Below are positions 8,632 to 24,409 of a stretch of DNA of 64,000 nucleotides, piece after piece. A program made the position numbers and the translations under genes. The DNA is from Orbaceae bacterium lpD04 (GTDB taxonomy: Bacteria; Pseudomonadota; Gammaproteobacteria; Enterobacterales; Orbaceae): contig CP133967.1 of the NCBI GenBank assembly GCA_036251935.1, forward strand, positions 2,737,488 to 2,801,487, read 5' to 3'. Each line of letters begins with the position of its first letter. Position 1 is the stretch's first letter. The notes beneath the pieces are model-generated. The model saw only the letters and a list, made by a program, of their open reading frames with translations, had not been told where the DNA came from and searched no databases.

Positions 8632-9984
8632 TTATGATCGTAGTACAGCAAAGAGTTCTAATGAAATATCTGGCATAGCCCTTGGCACGTAGAATTCACA
8701 GCATCGATTTAATAACATATTTTTTGCTGCATTATGTGATAAATCAAGCGCAAAATATTGATTTTCAAGTCGCATCGGGATCGCAGCAGGCACATGGCTT
8801 AATGCTTTAATTGGAATTCCAGATAGAGCTGAGTGGATAATTTGTCTTACATCATCAGGCGCTCCGGCCTTACATAATACTGGAAATTGAGATTGCAATT
8901 GATGTGCTGGCATGCTTGAACGTACTGATAGATAAAAATCAGCTTCTTCAACTAAACGCCCATCATTTAATCGGCCTGTCCATAAGGTATCTTTATCATG
9001 TACCAGATCAATTTTTATCACTCTTGATGGTAAGCTTTCTTCTAATAAATTGCGGGTTAACTCAAATAACGGAGGGAACACGGCATTTAAGTTATTATGC
9101 TGATAAGCAGGAATTTTATCCACATCATGAGCAAGTGAAAAAGTCAGTAGTGCCCCTGTTAAACCGATCAGTTTTTGATAAAGATTTTCAGGGTGGATCG
9201 TTGGGTTATCACGTAAAAATTTTAATTGTGGCTCAAAACTGTTTAATGCGTTAAGTAGCCAAAATAGTGAGACATCAGCGACCGCAAATTCTGCCATTTG
9301 TTGATTGCGTTCATGACGCATTCCCATTAAACGTTGGCGTTTAGCTTGAATTTGCACGCAAAGAAGTTCTAGCTCTTTAACGAGTGAACCACTTTGGGTA
9401 TATAAATTAAGTAACGGCGGTAAGTATTGGTTATCTAATACAAAGCGGCCATTAAGATCGCGTTTTAATTTTGCAATTGGGCAAGTCAGGTATTCGCTAT
9501 GATCTTCAAAATCAAATAAAAAACTAAGTGCGCAGCGTTCGACTGCGATAGTTTCATTACCATTACCAAGTAGGTCTTTTACTTCAACCCATTCTTGACG
9601 ATAACGCATTGGTCTTTCTATACTTTTATCATCAAACGCGCAGTTTTCGCCATTTGCTTGTAATAGTGGCAGTCCAATATAAACCGTAACTTCATCATTT
9701 GCAGGTGGAACATCTGTGGCTAAATTACGTGTTGTTGGTAAGCTATCGGCAATATCAGTATCAATTAATGTGCCATCAGCAAAACGTAAACTCAAAGTAT
9801 GTAAGCTTAAACGGTCAAGCATTAATGCTTGTGCATCAATTTGTAAACGCTCAACACCCCAAGGATTACCGAGGTATAGTTTAGCAAGCTGCTGGTTACT
9901 ATAAGCTTCCCACATGCTTTGTTGTTGAAATTGTTCGGGTGTTAGAAAAACACCTTCATTCCACAGAGGACGATATATTTTCAT
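8632..9984 (-). CDS. tssK: T6SS baseplate protein TssK
   Basis: TssK trimers connect the TssFGE baseplate wedges to the TssJLM membrane complex. The 450-residue protein begins MKIYRPLWNEGVFLTPEQFQQQ, the highly typical TssK N-terminus, and contains the conserved middle segment RQRLMGMRHER and a C-terminal CCEFYVPRAMPDISLELFAVL. The ATG at 9984 has TGGA 6 bases upstream; an in-frame GTG at 10002 is less likely. tssL begins within about 10 bases after its stop. A perfect hairpin lies in the 119-bp gap before it, so expression may be lower than that of tssBC. Confidence 0.96.
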   Translation of the reverse strand: MKIYRPLWNEGVFLTPEQFQQQSMWEAYSNQQLAKLYLGNPWGVERLQIDAQALMLDRLSLHTLSLRFADGTLIDTDIADSLPTTRNLATDVPPANDEVTVYIGLPLLQANGENCAFDDKSIERPMRYRQEWVEVKDLLGNGNETIAVERCALSFLFDFEDHSEYLTCPIAKLKRDLNGRFVLDNQYLPPLLNLYTQSGSLVKELELLCVQIQAKRQRLMGMRHERNQQMAEFAVADVSLFWLLNALNSFEPQLKFLRDNPTIHPENLYQKLIGLTGALLTFSLAHDVDKIPAYQHNNLNAVFPPLFELTRNLLEESLPSRVIKIDLVHDKDTLWTGRLNDGRLVEEADFYLSVRSSMPAHQLQSQFPVLCKAGAPDDVRQIIHSALSGIPIKALSHVPAAIPMRLENQYFALDLSHNAAKNMLLNRCCEFYVPRAMPDISLELFAVLRS

Positions 9985-10062
9985 TATTCCAATTGGCTCC
10001 ACTCATGGTTTTAAGGACTTTTAAACCTAAATTAGTTGGCTTGTTAATTGATTTATTAGTTG

Positions 10063-10087
10063 GCGAATTCAAATAGAATTCGCCATT
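10063..10087. terminator. Intercistronic hairpin between tssC and tssK
   Basis: A perfect 10-bp stem (TGGCGAATTC with its complement) closes the 5-base loop AAATA in the gap after the tssC stop. On the transcribed (minus) strand no U-run follows, so it may be a partial terminator or a 3-prime-stabilising hairpin for the sheath genes rather than a full stop. Confidence 0.5.
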
Positions 10088-10103
10088 TTTTATCCACTAA
10101 TAA

Positions 10104-11633
10104 TTAGGCTTTTGCCTTTGGCATTTGTGATACCATAGATAAATTAATATCCATTCCTTCAATTTGGAAGTGAGGAACTAAGAATGTTTTCACTCTAAAG
10201 AAACCTGGATTATCATCAATATCTTCAACAATAACTTGTGCTTGGCGTAATGGATGTGAAGCCTGAACTTCATCACTTGGATCTGTCATTTCAGTCACTA
10301 AGTTGTTAATCCATTTATTAAGTTCAAGCTCAAGAACTCGTCTATCTTTGGTTGCACCAATATTTTCACGTTGAATCACTTTAAGGTAGTGAGCGATACG
10401 CGAAAGTAGGAAAATATAAGGTAAACGTGAGTTGATACGGCTATTAGCTGTCGCTTCTTTAGTATCATATAACGCAGGTTTTTGCGATGAGTTAGCAGAG
10501 AAGAAGCAAGCATAATCACGGTTTTTATAAAATGATAGTGGCACAAAACCAAGATTAGCGAATTCAAATTCACGCGTTTCAGGGATTAGGACTTCTGTTG
10601 GGATCTTAACTTGATTACCCGTACCTAAATCATATAAGTGAATCGGTAGATCTTCAACTAAGCCACCCGCTTGTGGGCCACGAATTTGTACACACCAACC
10701 ATTGCGAATAAAGCTTTGTACCATGTTTGCGGCAAAAGCAAATGACGCATTAGCCCATAAATAACGCTCATGATCTGGGCCTTTAACATCTTCAATATAG
10801 TTAAAGCTACGTACTGGCACAGTTTCAGGACCATACGGTAGACGAGCAAGCACACGTGGTAGAGTTAAACCAATGTAACGTGAATCGTCGGTATCTCTAA
10901 AACTATTCCATTTAGTATATTCAGCACGATCAAAGTAGTTTGCAATATCTTTAATTGCAGCAACTTCTTCCATTGTGTCTTTACCAAAGAATTTAGGGCC
11001 AACAGAGGCAACAAATGGCATGTGAGCTGCAGCGGCAACTTTTGATACATTACGTAGTAATGCGATATCTTGTGCCCCACGGTCAAATTCATAATTTGAA
11101 ATAGTGACACCTAATGGTTCACCGCCCGGTGTGTCATATTCTTGAATATAGGTATGGCGATAAAAACCCGTTTGGTTGATTTCTGGCGCATCTTCAAAAT
11201 CTTGACGTAATGCATCTTTAGACACATCAAGTAATTCGATTTTTACATTACGACGGAAATCAGTACGGTCAACTAAAAATTTAAGTCCACGCCAAGTTGA
11301 TTCGATTTCTTGAAAAACCGGATTATGCATAATAGCATCAAGTTGTTGGCTTAATTTTTGGTCGATTTGGCTGATGTGATAATCCAATAGATGTTTATCT
11401 AATTTTTCAACTTTTTGTGACGAATCTTGAATCATTTTTAGCAGAATATTAACTGCCATTGTCACACGTTCATTAGTTGAAGATTCAGATAACACATCAT
11501 TATCTTCATATTTATCCATATCTTGCGCTTTAGCAACTGTATTTAAATTGATTTTATTAAATAAGGATTGATATACGCTACTTGCATCTTGAGTAACGGT
11601 CTGAGCTGTACTCTGTTCTTTTTGTACTGACAT
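10104..11633 (-). CDS. tssC: T6SS sheath large subunit TssC (VipB)
   Basis: TssC with TssB builds the contractile sheath around the Hcp tube. The 509-residue protein contains the family's signature stretches: IESTWRGLKFLVDRTDF, SVGPKFFGK, LPRVLARLPYGPET, the WANASFAFAANMVQSFIRNGWCVQIRGPQAGG region and the C-terminal DDNPGFFRVKTFLVPHFQIEGMDINLSMVS. Length is normal. AAAGGAAAC precedes the ATG by about 6 bases. It follows tssB by 99 bases in the same direction. Confidence 0.98.
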   Translation of the reverse strand: MSVQKEQSTAQTVTQDASSVYQSLFNKINLNTVAKAQDMDKYEDNDVLSESSTNERVTMAVNILLKMIQDSSQKVEKLDKHLLDYHISQIDQKLSQQLDAIMHNPVFQEIESTWRGLKFLVDRTDFRRNVKIELLDVSKDALRQDFEDAPEINQTGFYRHTYIQEYDTPGGEPLGVTISNYEFDRGAQDIALLRNVSKVAAAAHMPFVASVGPKFFGKDTMEEVAAIKDIANYFDRAEYTKWNSFRDTDDSRYIGLTLPRVLARLPYGPETVPVRSFNYIEDVKGPDHERYLWANASFAFAANMVQSFIRNGWCVQIRGPQAGGLVEDLPIHLYDLGTGNQVKIPTEVLIPETREFEFANLGFVPLSFYKNRDYACFFSANSSQKPALYDTKEATANSRINSRLPYIFLLSRIAHYLKVIQRENIGATKDRRVLELELNKWINNLVTEMTDPSDEVQASHPLRQAQVIVEDIDDNPGFFRVKTFLVPHFQIEGMDINLSMVSQMPKAKA

Positions 11634-11732
11634 GTTTGTTTCCTTTATACTTAATCTTGATCACTGTAACTTTATTAAATAAAATAAAGTAATAATGTTA
11701 TTTTCAATTTTATTCATAAAGCTTTATTAATA

Positions 11733-12236
11733 CTATGCTTTAGTACTTTCAGCGACTATCGCTTCTAACTCAGCTCTTAATTCATCGGATAATTGTTCAT
11801 TTTTAACAATTTTTTCTAACTCATGACGAAATGTCGCATTATCCATTAAGTTAGATTTTAAATCGCGAAGTAAATTACGCATTGCAAGTAAAGAACGCAG
11901 TTGTGGAATTTTTTTAGCAACTTGTTCAGGCGTAAAGTCTTTCATTGACTGAAAATCAAGATCAATATTTACTTCAGAGCCATCACCCGCCAATGTATTT
12001 TCAACAGTGATTTTTGCTTGTGGGTTTAAATCTTTTAATACGGAATCAAAATTATTTTTATTAATAGACACTTTTTCTTTTTCAGCTAGAGGTCTATTAT
12101 CTTTACCGTGACTATAGTCACCCATCGCTAAAATCTTTAACGGTAGCTCAACTTTCTTCTGTGCACCACCAGTATGCAGATCTAACTGAATATTAACACG
12201 CGCAGCGGGAACTTCGTTTTGATAGCTGTTTGACAT
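11733..12236 (-). CDS. tssB: T6SS sheath small subunit TssB (VipA)
   Basis: TssB pairs with TssC in the contractile sheath. The 167-residue protein shows the family features RVNIQLDLHTGGAQKKVELPLKILAMGDYS near the N-terminus and the helical C-terminal QLRSLLAMRNLLRDLKSNLMDN segment. AAAGGAAG precedes the ATG by about 6 bases. It is the first gene of the visible T6SS operon; the AT-rich 224-bp region upstream, between it and the LuxR-type gene, must hold the promoter. Confidence 0.97.
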   Translation of the reverse strand: MSNSYQNEVPAARVNIQLDLHTGGAQKKVELPLKILAMGDYSHGKDNRPLAEKEKVSINKNNFDSVLKDLNPQAKITVENTLAGDGSEVNIDLDFQSMKDFTPEQVAKKIPQLRSLLAMRNLLRDLKSNLMDNATFRHELEKIVKNEQLSDELRAELEAIVAESTKA

Positions 12237-12300
12237 ATCTCTTCCTTTTCAATATAAAATCAATTAGTTATATTTAACCACTGTCTAATTTTACCTTTAA

Positions 12301-12321
12301 ACAGTTAACACTCACAACTGT
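12301..12321. promoter_or_regulatory. Inverted repeat upstream of tssB, candidate operator
   Basis: ACAGTT and AACTGT are separated by 9 bases, about 65-85 bases before the tssB start codon, and a further CACTGT lies at 12279-12284. The spacing and arm length resemble LuxR-type dyads only loosely (a classic lux box has ACCTGT arms reading outward). It is a candidate target for the adjacent LuxR-family regulator or another factor. The rest of 12237-12460 is AT-rich with no clear feature. Confidence 0.3.
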
Positions 12322-12460
12322 ACTAAAGTGTAAAAATAATAATAATAAAACTCAAAAAAACATAAAGAATAATTATATTAATTTGTTTTTTATCAATTTT
12401 AATCAATAATAAAAGTGCAATAAAAATGATAAAACTTATTTTTTGAACAATTAAAACCGC

Positions 12461-13135
12461 TTAAATAACATTCAACTCTTTACATCTCAAAAAGGCTTGT
12501 TTTGCCGTTTCAACACCTAATTTCTCAACAATTTTGCTTATATGGAATTTAACTGTTCTCTCTGAAATTCCAAGCTTAAGCGCGATATCTTTATATTTTA
12601 AACCATCACATCCAAGCTTAAGCACTTGCTTTTCTTTATCTGAAATCATGAGGTATGCGCGATTACGATAATACTCCATATGCTTATGTTGCTGTAAGTA
12701 AAGATCATAGAGATCAACTAATACCATTTGTAGTTCAGCGCGGCGATATTCAAAAAACTCACGATCAATGGCTCGCTGTTCATCACACAGTAGATTTAAA
12801 AAAGCATAATGGCCCAATGCATCATGGATACTCAAAATGTATCCATCATTGATACCATACTGTTTACTCAATTTGAAAAAAGTTTGGTCTTTCGAAGGTA
12901 GATAGCTAATGATAGAACTCCAAGCAAAGGGCTTTACTGTTGTTCTCGCTAAATTAATAATGGGATCACTATGGTATAATTTCTGTTGCTGATACAAAGC
13001 AGCCCAATCATGAGGATAGGTAGAAAAAATTACGGGAGCAATAAAAGAACTACGATCAAAAAACAAAAATGCATACTGTTTAATATTAAATTTGTCTAAT
13101 CTCGCGCATAAGTCGCTATCAAAACTGTTATTCAA
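12461..13135 (-). CDS. LuxR-family regulator with autoinducer-binding domain (LuxR solo candidate)
   Basis: A 224-residue transcription regulator with an N-terminal autoinducer-binding-type domain and a C-terminal LuxR helix-turn-helix (about 160-224: DKEKQVLKL, YKDIALKLGISERTVKFHISKIVEKLG). Residues matching the acyl-homoserine-lactone pocket of TraR/SdiA are all visible: W44, Y48, D57, P58, W72 and probably G98. No luxI-type synthase is in the window, so it may sense signals made by neighbours, as SdiA does. The start is a TTG at 13135 with AGG about 10 bases upstream; there is no in-frame ATG near the N-terminus. It points the same way as tssB and lies 225 bp upstream, so control of the T6SS is a reasonable but unproven inference. 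Confidence 0.88.
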   Translation of the reverse strand: MNNSFDSDLCARLDKFNIKQYAFLFFDRSSFIAPVIFSTYPHDWAALYQQQKLYHSDPIINLARTTVKPFAWSSIISYLPSKDQTFFKLSKQYGINDGYILSIHDALGHYAFLNLLCDEQRAIDREFFEYRRAELQMVLVDLYDLYLQQHKHMEYYRNRAYLMISDKEKQVLKLGCDGLKYKDIALKLGISERTVKFHISKIVEKLGVETAKQAFLRCKELNVI

Positions 13136-13275
13136 ATTATTAACCTATTTATTTTATTATTTTTATACTATTTCAATAACTTTCGGCTAATATTAACGTT
13201 TATATTGTTGCCTGTAAAGAATTAATCAATCGACCGTATTAACTTAATCCTTTTAGATAACTTAAATAATATAAT

Positions 13276-13297
13276 AATACCGCCAATAAGCGGTATT
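13276..13297 (-). terminator. Hairpin after gltD
   Basis: An 8-bp stem (AATACCGC with its complement) and 6-base loop begin about 4 bases after the gltD stop codon; the minus-strand tail is U-rich (ATTATTATATT). It also carries U-rich sequence on the plus side, so it could act in both directions. Confidence 0.6.
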
Positions 13298-13301
13298 TTA
13301 T

Positions 13302-19197
<5,896 letters not shown>

Positions 19198-19285
19198 AAT
19201 CATTGCCTCTCAATAATTTTATCTTTACATCGCTTACATCTTACAGTGTTTTAGAGAGTAGACGCATGCCACGATATTGACATAA

Positions 19286-19314
19286 AAATTAGCGAGAAAA
19301 GCAGTTTTGGTCAA
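19286..19314 (-). promoter_or_regulatory. Candidate sigma-70 promoter of gltBD
   Basis: On the minus strand TTGACC (19314-19309) and TAATTT (19291-19286) are 17 bases apart, giving a start near 19279 and a leader of about 80 bases. The region 19198-19567 separates gltB from yhcC and must hold divergent promoters; I see no other structured element in it. Confidence 0.45.
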
Positions 19315-19524
19315 ATAAATTCTACTTATAAGTCAAGATATTAATAACAGCATGTCCGGTATTAATAGAATTAATGGATCTTAATAATGCGAGCGTTCCA
19401 TTTAGGGGAAAAAATGTTGTTTTATAGTGCAAAATAATATCAAGCTAGCAATGCCCCCTACAAATACACTCTATTTACCAATAGATAAGGATAATAAAGG
19501 GTATTCAGCATTTAATTTCCACCT

Positions 19525-19530
19525 TATAAT
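19525..19530 (+). promoter_or_regulatory. Candidate -10 element for yhcC
   Basis: A consensus TATAAT stands 37 bases before the yhcC start codon. The matching -35 position (19502-19507) is weak, so the promoter may need an activator. Confidence 0.35.
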
Positions 19531-19567
19531 GAGTTAATGACTCCTTAATAAATGCTAGCAATCAACA

Positions 19568-20494
19568 ATGCAATTACATCTTGTCGTTAATACTTTTGGC
19601 GCCGATCTCGCGCGTCGTTATGGCGAAAAAATTTATAAATTAACACTACATGGTGGCTTTAGTTGCCCAAATCGTACTGGAGAATTAGGCCGTGGTGGCT
19701 GTACTTTTTGTAATGTTGCCTCTATTATTGATGAGTCAATTCAAGTTAAATCCATCAGTGAACAACTTAGCCTACAAGCTTCTCAAATGAGAAAATCGAA
19801 GCGTTATTTAGCCTATTTTCAAGCGTATACCAGCACCTACGCTGAAGTTGCTATACTGAAAAAAATGTATGAGCAAGCCTTACAAAGTGCAGACATTGTT
19901 GGACTTTGTATTGGTACTCGCCCTGATTGCGTTCCTGATGAAGCATTGCAGCTGTTAGCGCAGTATCAAGATCAAGGATTTGAAGTTTGGCTTGAATTAG
20001 GATTACAAACATCAAATGATAAGACACTTCGTGATATTAATCGTGGTCATACTTATTTGGATTACCATAAAACAACACAAAAAGCGCGCCAATTAGGTAT
20101 TAAAGTATGTACCCATTTGATTGTTGGCTTACCTAAAGAGACCAAACAAGATTGTTTTACTACCTTAAATCAAGTTTTAGAAACCGGAGTTGATGGATTA
20201 AAATTACATCCACTTCATATTGTTGAAGGTAGTATTATGGCTAAAGCATGGCGAGCTGGCCGCCAATCAGTATTATCATTAGATGAGTATGTCGATATTG
20301 CTGGTGATTTGATCCGCCATACACCAAAAGAAATACTGTATCATCGCATTTCTGCTAATGCCAGAAAACCAACGCTACTTGCCCCTGATTGGTGCGAAAA
20401 TCATTGGCAATCAATGAATGCCGTTGATAGTAACTTAAGGCAATTTGGTGTACAAGGTAGTGCCTTAGGCGATAGCTATCAGTTTATTGCCTGA
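19568..20494 (+). CDS. yhcC: Radical SAM protein of the YhcC family (TIGR01212)
   Basis: The 308-residue protein has the non-standard cluster motif of this family: C33, C45 and C48 (CX11CX2C), near GRGGCTFCN, which would hold the 4Fe-4S cluster that binds S-adenosylmethionine. Later segments GLCIGTRPDC, WLELGLQTSNDKTL and HLIVGLPKET are typical of Elp3/YhcC-like radical SAM enzymes. The biological substrate of YhcC is not settled as far as I know. The position divergent from gltB matches E. coli. The ribosome-binding site is weak. Its 3-prime end meets the convergent sugar-kinase gene with 12 bases between them and no obvious terminator. Confidence 0.92.
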   Translation: MQLHLVVNTFGADLARRYGEKIYKLTLHGGFSCPNRTGELGRGGCTFCNVASIIDESIQVKSISEQLSLQASQMRKSKRYLAYFQAYTSTYAEVAILKKMYEQALQSADIVGLCIGTRPDCVPDEALQLLAQYQDQGFEVWLELGLQTSNDKTLRDINRGHTYLDYHKTTQKARQLGIKVCTHLIVGLPKETKQDCFTTLNQVLETGVDGLKLHPLHIVEGSIMAKAWRAGRQSVLSLDEYVDIAGDLIRHTPKEILYHRISANARKPTLLAPDWCENHWQSMNAVDSNLRQFGVQGSALGDSYQFIA

Positions 20495-20506
20495 TAAATG
20501 GCTTGA

Positions 20507-21472
20507 TTATAACGAGCTGGAAGCAATAAATTGCTGCAATTGTAATAATGTTGAAGTGCCTTCCATCGGCCCTTTTTGCCTTACCGCTAATGCCCCACTG
20601 GCGTTAGCGTAGCGCAGTGCTGTTTCAATATCGTAGCCTGCTAACATGAAGCTTACAAATGTGGCGCCAAAACAGTCACCTGCGCCTGTTGGATCAATAA
20701 CCTCACTGGTATAACTATCCACATGCAAAGTATAAATCTGACGCTGTTTATCAAGTCCGTAATAATTTGCCCCCCCTGAACCACACTTAACCACAATATG
20801 TTTAATGCCACGATTTAATAGTGATGACATTATTTGTTGTTCGCTATCTTGGTTATTGCTGGCAAAATAACTAACTTCACTTTGGCTTGGCAAGAAAATA
20901 TCTGTATAGTCGAGAATGTAGTCAAAAGAAGCTTCCATCTCAGGAATATCAAACATTTCTTTACGTAAATTGGGATCAAACGATATCGTACCACCTTTGC
21001 TTTTTACGATATCTAATGCTTTTCGCATCGCATCAATTACTCGAAATGAATATAGCGATGAGCCCATTACATGTAGGTGATTACAATCTTTTAATAGCTC
21101 TTCATTGATATGATCAAAGGAGAGCAGGCCGCAGGCACTATTGGGAATATTAAAGATAAAATCACGCTCATCAATTCCTCGATAAGTAACAAAAGCACTG
21201 CCAGTACTTGCTTTATTATGAATAGCTATCCCATCGGTTATTACGCCATCGTCTTTTAAGCGCTTGATACACATTTTGCCAAAGGCATCTTTACCAACGC
21301 AGCTAAAAAAAGTCACAGCAAAGCCCAACTTAGCAACTTGAGAAGCAAAAATAGCAGGCGCACCGCTTGGAAATGGACCCATAAATTCACCCGTTTTATC
21401 AAAACGCTGATCGTGCTCTTTGGCTAAAAATTCAACCAATAATTCGCCTATCGTACAAATTTTGAAATCCAT
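20507..21472 (-). CDS. PfkB-family sugar kinase, possibly tagatose or fructose-type kinase
   Basis: A ribokinase-fold sugar kinase of 321 residues. It begins MDFKICTIGELLVEF, contains PSGAPAIFASQVAKLG (substrate-binding region) and the PfkB signature DPTGAGDCFGATF with the catalytic base D266. The N-terminal region resembles proteins annotated as tagatose kinases in enteric bacteria, but substrate specificity cannot be read with certainty. It follows the DeoR-type regulator by 5 bases and is co-transcribed with it, divergent from a GatY-type aldolase and a fructose-family PTS, so it probably phosphorylates the free sugar or a related intermediate of the same pathway. Confidence 0.88.
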   Translation of the reverse strand: MDFKICTIGELLVEFLAKEHDQRFDKTGEFMGPFPSGAPAIFASQVAKLGFAVTFFSCVGKDAFGKMCIKRLKDDGVITDGIAIHNKASTGSAFVTYRGIDERDFIFNIPNSACGLLSFDHINEELLKDCNHLHVMGSSLYSFRVIDAMRKALDIVKSKGGTISFDPNLRKEMFDIPEMEASFDYILDYTDIFLPSQSEVSYFASNNQDSEQQIMSSLLNRGIKHIVVKCGSGGANYYGLDKQRQIYTLHVDSYTSEVIDPTGAGDCFGATFVSFMLAGYDIETALRYANASGALAVRQKGPMEGTSTLLQLQQFIASSSL

Positions 21473-21477
21473 ATTGA

Positions 21478-22305
21478 TTATGCCTCTCGTGCATTTTGAT
21501 AAATCACACCATGTTTATTAGAGTCAATTTGTTTAAAGCTGCAATCTGATAGCTGCTGATGATATTGAGTAAGTACAGGCCTTGATAAAATAGTAATGTC
21601 AATATCTCGTAATTTGCCAATGCTGTTACTTTCATCACAAATCGTTATTTGCGGTAAAATTGCGATAGTTTGTTTTGCCTGCTTAATTATTTGTCGATAG
21701 CAATTAGCATGTTCAAGATCGTTGATAATAAGCTCATTATCGTAATTAATCCCATCTGCTAATACAATAAAACGTGAAATTGCGTATTGGCTTAAAATAA
21801 AACTCATTACATTGCTGTCTTGCACTATATTATTACTTGATAATAAACCACCAATAATAAGTACTTGTGCTGAAGTAAACTCCTTTGCTAACTGGGCATT
21901 TACCAGATCATTAAGGATTAAAGTGAGCGATTTTTTACTGTATAAAAAAGGGATTAATTTACGTATTAAAGACCCATGGCTCAATAAAAGCGTATCGCCA
22001 TCTTGAATATAATTTAAACTTTGCTTAACTAAATCAAGCTCATCAGTGCTGTAATGACTTTGATTATGAACAGATACTAATATTTTAGTATTTGCCATCG
22101 TTCCTTCTGGCGTCAAATAAATCGCACCACCAAATGAGCGTTTTAAATAACCTTGCTGCTCTAGGTAAGTCAAATCTTGCCTAATGGTAACACCAGATAC
22201 AGCCAGTAACTGAGCAAGTTCATCGACTTTAACTTCGCCCTGTTTACGCACAATTTCAGCGATATCTAATCGTCTTTTAAGTAATGCAGAAGATGCTCTA
22301 GCCAC
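21478..22305 (-). CDS. DeoR-family transcriptional regulator of the PTS sugar cluster
   Basis: The 275-residue protein has a DeoR helix-turn-helix at its N-terminus (RRLDIAEIVRKQGEVKVDELAQLLAVSGVTIRQDLTYLEQQGYLKRSFGGA, described here by its key runs RRLDIAEI, VTIRQDL and KRSFGGA) and a sugar-phosphate sensing domain after about residue 80. DeoR proteins of the AgaR/GatR type repress galactitol, N-acetylgalactosamine or tagatose operons and are released by a phosphorylated intermediate. I prefer the GTG at 22305, which has AGGA 9 bases upstream; an ATG at 22335 has no Shine-Dalgarno. The likely targets are the CTTTC/GAAAG repeats in the divergent promoter region. Confidence 0.88.
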   Translation of the reverse strand: MARASSALLKRRLDIAEIVRKQGEVKVDELAQLLAVSGVTIRQDLTYLEQQGYLKRSFGGAIYLTPEGTMANTKILVSVHNQSHYSTDELDLVKQSLNYIQDGDTLLLSHGSLIRKLIPFLYSKKSLTLILNDLVNAQLAKEFTSAQVLIIGGLLSSNNIVQDSNVMSFILSQYAISRFIVLADGINYDNELIINDLEHANCYRQIIKQAKQTIAILPQITICDESNSIGKLRDIDITILSRPVLTQYHQQLSDCSFKQIDSNKHGVIYQNAREA

Positions 22306-22434
22306 CGAGTTATTTCCTATTATAAATACATTCAAAAACGCTAAGGGATTTGATGATAAAGCTAACCATAAAATTGGTCAATCAAAGCGCACGTAATTAA
22401 TCCACCGCGTCATGATGAATAATTATAAACACAA

Positions 22435-22453
22435 TACTTTTAAAACGAAAGTA
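22435..22453. promoter_or_regulatory. Candidate DeoR-type operator
   Basis: TACTTT and AAAGTA are arranged as a perfect 6-bp dyad around a 7-base centre, in the divergent region between the regulator and the aldolase gene. CTTTC/GAAAG half-sites recur here and at 22563-22577, as would be expected for a repressor of the AgaR type. Confidence 0.35.
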
Positions 22454-22497
22454 TTATTAGGTTTATTTTCTTTGTTTTAAAAGTTTAAAGTTGTTTT

Positions 22498-22513
22498 TGT
22501 GACTAAAATCACA
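22498..22513 (+). promoter_or_regulatory. CRP-binding site with perfect core
   Basis: TGTGA-N6-TCACA is present exactly (centre 22505.5), flanked by T/A-rich sequence. A -10 candidate TATTTT at 22535-22540 would give a start near 22547, placing the site at about -41.5, the classic class II activator position. This predicts glucose repression of the operon that begins with the aldolase gene. Confidence 0.75.
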
Positions 22514-22551
22514 GCATTTTTATTTTATAAGTTTTATTTTGTAAATAATAA

Positions 22552-23466
<915 letters not shown>

Positions 23467-23478
23467 CGTGGAATAATT

Positions 23479-24399
23479 ATGATATATACACTGACACTTA
23501 ATACCGCAATTGATATCAATATCCGTTGTCAGGGCTTAAACCCAAATACGGTTAATCGTACATCGCATACTCAATATAGTCCTAATGGTAAGGCGATTAA
23601 TGTTTCAATTGTACTCAATAAGTTTGGCAAATCAACCACTGCTCTTGGATTTTTTGGTGGATTTTCCGGTAAATATATTGTTGATGAACTCGATAAAAAG
23701 AGTATCAAGACAATCCCTTGCTGGATTGATGAGATCACCCGAATCAATGTTTTTATTAATGATGGTAAAGATGAATATAAGTTAGTTGGTAAAGGCCCTT
23801 TTGTTGTTGATGAAAAAAAAACTGAAATGCTGACCCTAATAGCATCTCTTTGTTGTCATAGTTATTTAGTTATCAGCGGCAGTTTACCTAATAATATCGA
23901 ACCGAGTTACTATGATCTGATATTGTCTTTATGCCATAAAAAAAATATTCACGTTATTTTAGATATTAGCCACCCTAAACTAAGTGATTTACTCCGTTAT
24001 AAACCTTTATTGATAAAACCTAACAATGATGAAGTAAAAGAGATATTTGGTTTAGAAACCACTAATTGCGATCAAATTGTTTTTGCCATCAAAAAAATTC
24101 ATACACTCGGTGCACAAAATATCTTGTTAACAATGGGCGATAAAGGATTGTATTTTTCTAACGGCTCACAGCTATGGTTTTGCAATTCGGTTGCAATTGA
24201 TTTGGTCAGTTCAGCTTGTGCCGGCGATGCCTCTTTAGCCGCATTTTTAAGTGTGTGGCTACCTGAGCAAAATAATATTGAGTTAGCCATGAAAAAAGCT
24301 TCAGCAACAGGTGCTAATGTTGCCGAGTCTGATGGGCTTGGTCTTCTTAATAAAATCGATAGCTACATGCAGCAATTAACAATTACAGCCATCAAATGA
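23479..24399 (+). CDS. PfkB-family sugar-phosphate kinase (1-phosphofructokinase or tagatose-6-phosphate kinase type)
   Basis: A 306-residue kinase of the FruK/LacC group, starting MIYTLTLNTAIDINI. These enzymes phosphorylate fructose 1-phosphate or tagatose 6-phosphate to the bisphosphate that the neighbouring aldolase would cleave. Two family motifs deviate: the substrate-loop GGKGINV is NGKAINV (residues 36-42), and the usual GAGD anion-hole motif reads CAGD (C247-D250) although the catalytic D250 is kept. Whether this lowers activity or marks a subfamily with another substrate cannot be told from the sequence. It starts 12 bases after gatY with GGA 7 bases before the ATG and is followed at 10 bases by the EIIBC gene. 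Confidence 0.87.
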   Translation: MIYTLTLNTAIDINIRCQGLNPNTVNRTSHTQYSPNGKAINVSIVLNKFGKSTTALGFFGGFSGKYIVDELDKKSIKTIPCWIDEITRINVFINDGKDEYKLVGKGPFVVDEKKTEMLTLIASLCCHSYLVISGSLPNNIEPSYYDLILSLCHKKNIHVILDISHPKLSDLLRYKPLLIKPNNDEVKEIFGLETTNCDQIVFAIKKIHTLGAQNILLTMGDKGLYFSNGSQLWFCNSVAIDLVSSACAGDASLAAFLSVWLPEQNNIELAMKKASATGANVAESDGLGLLNKIDSYMQQLTITAIK

Positions 24400-24409
24400 G
24401 GTAATTATT

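Noticed and set aside
23479..24399. Naming this kinase fruK
   Set aside because: The motif changes and the GatY-type neighbour make fructose 1-phosphate only one of several possible substrates.
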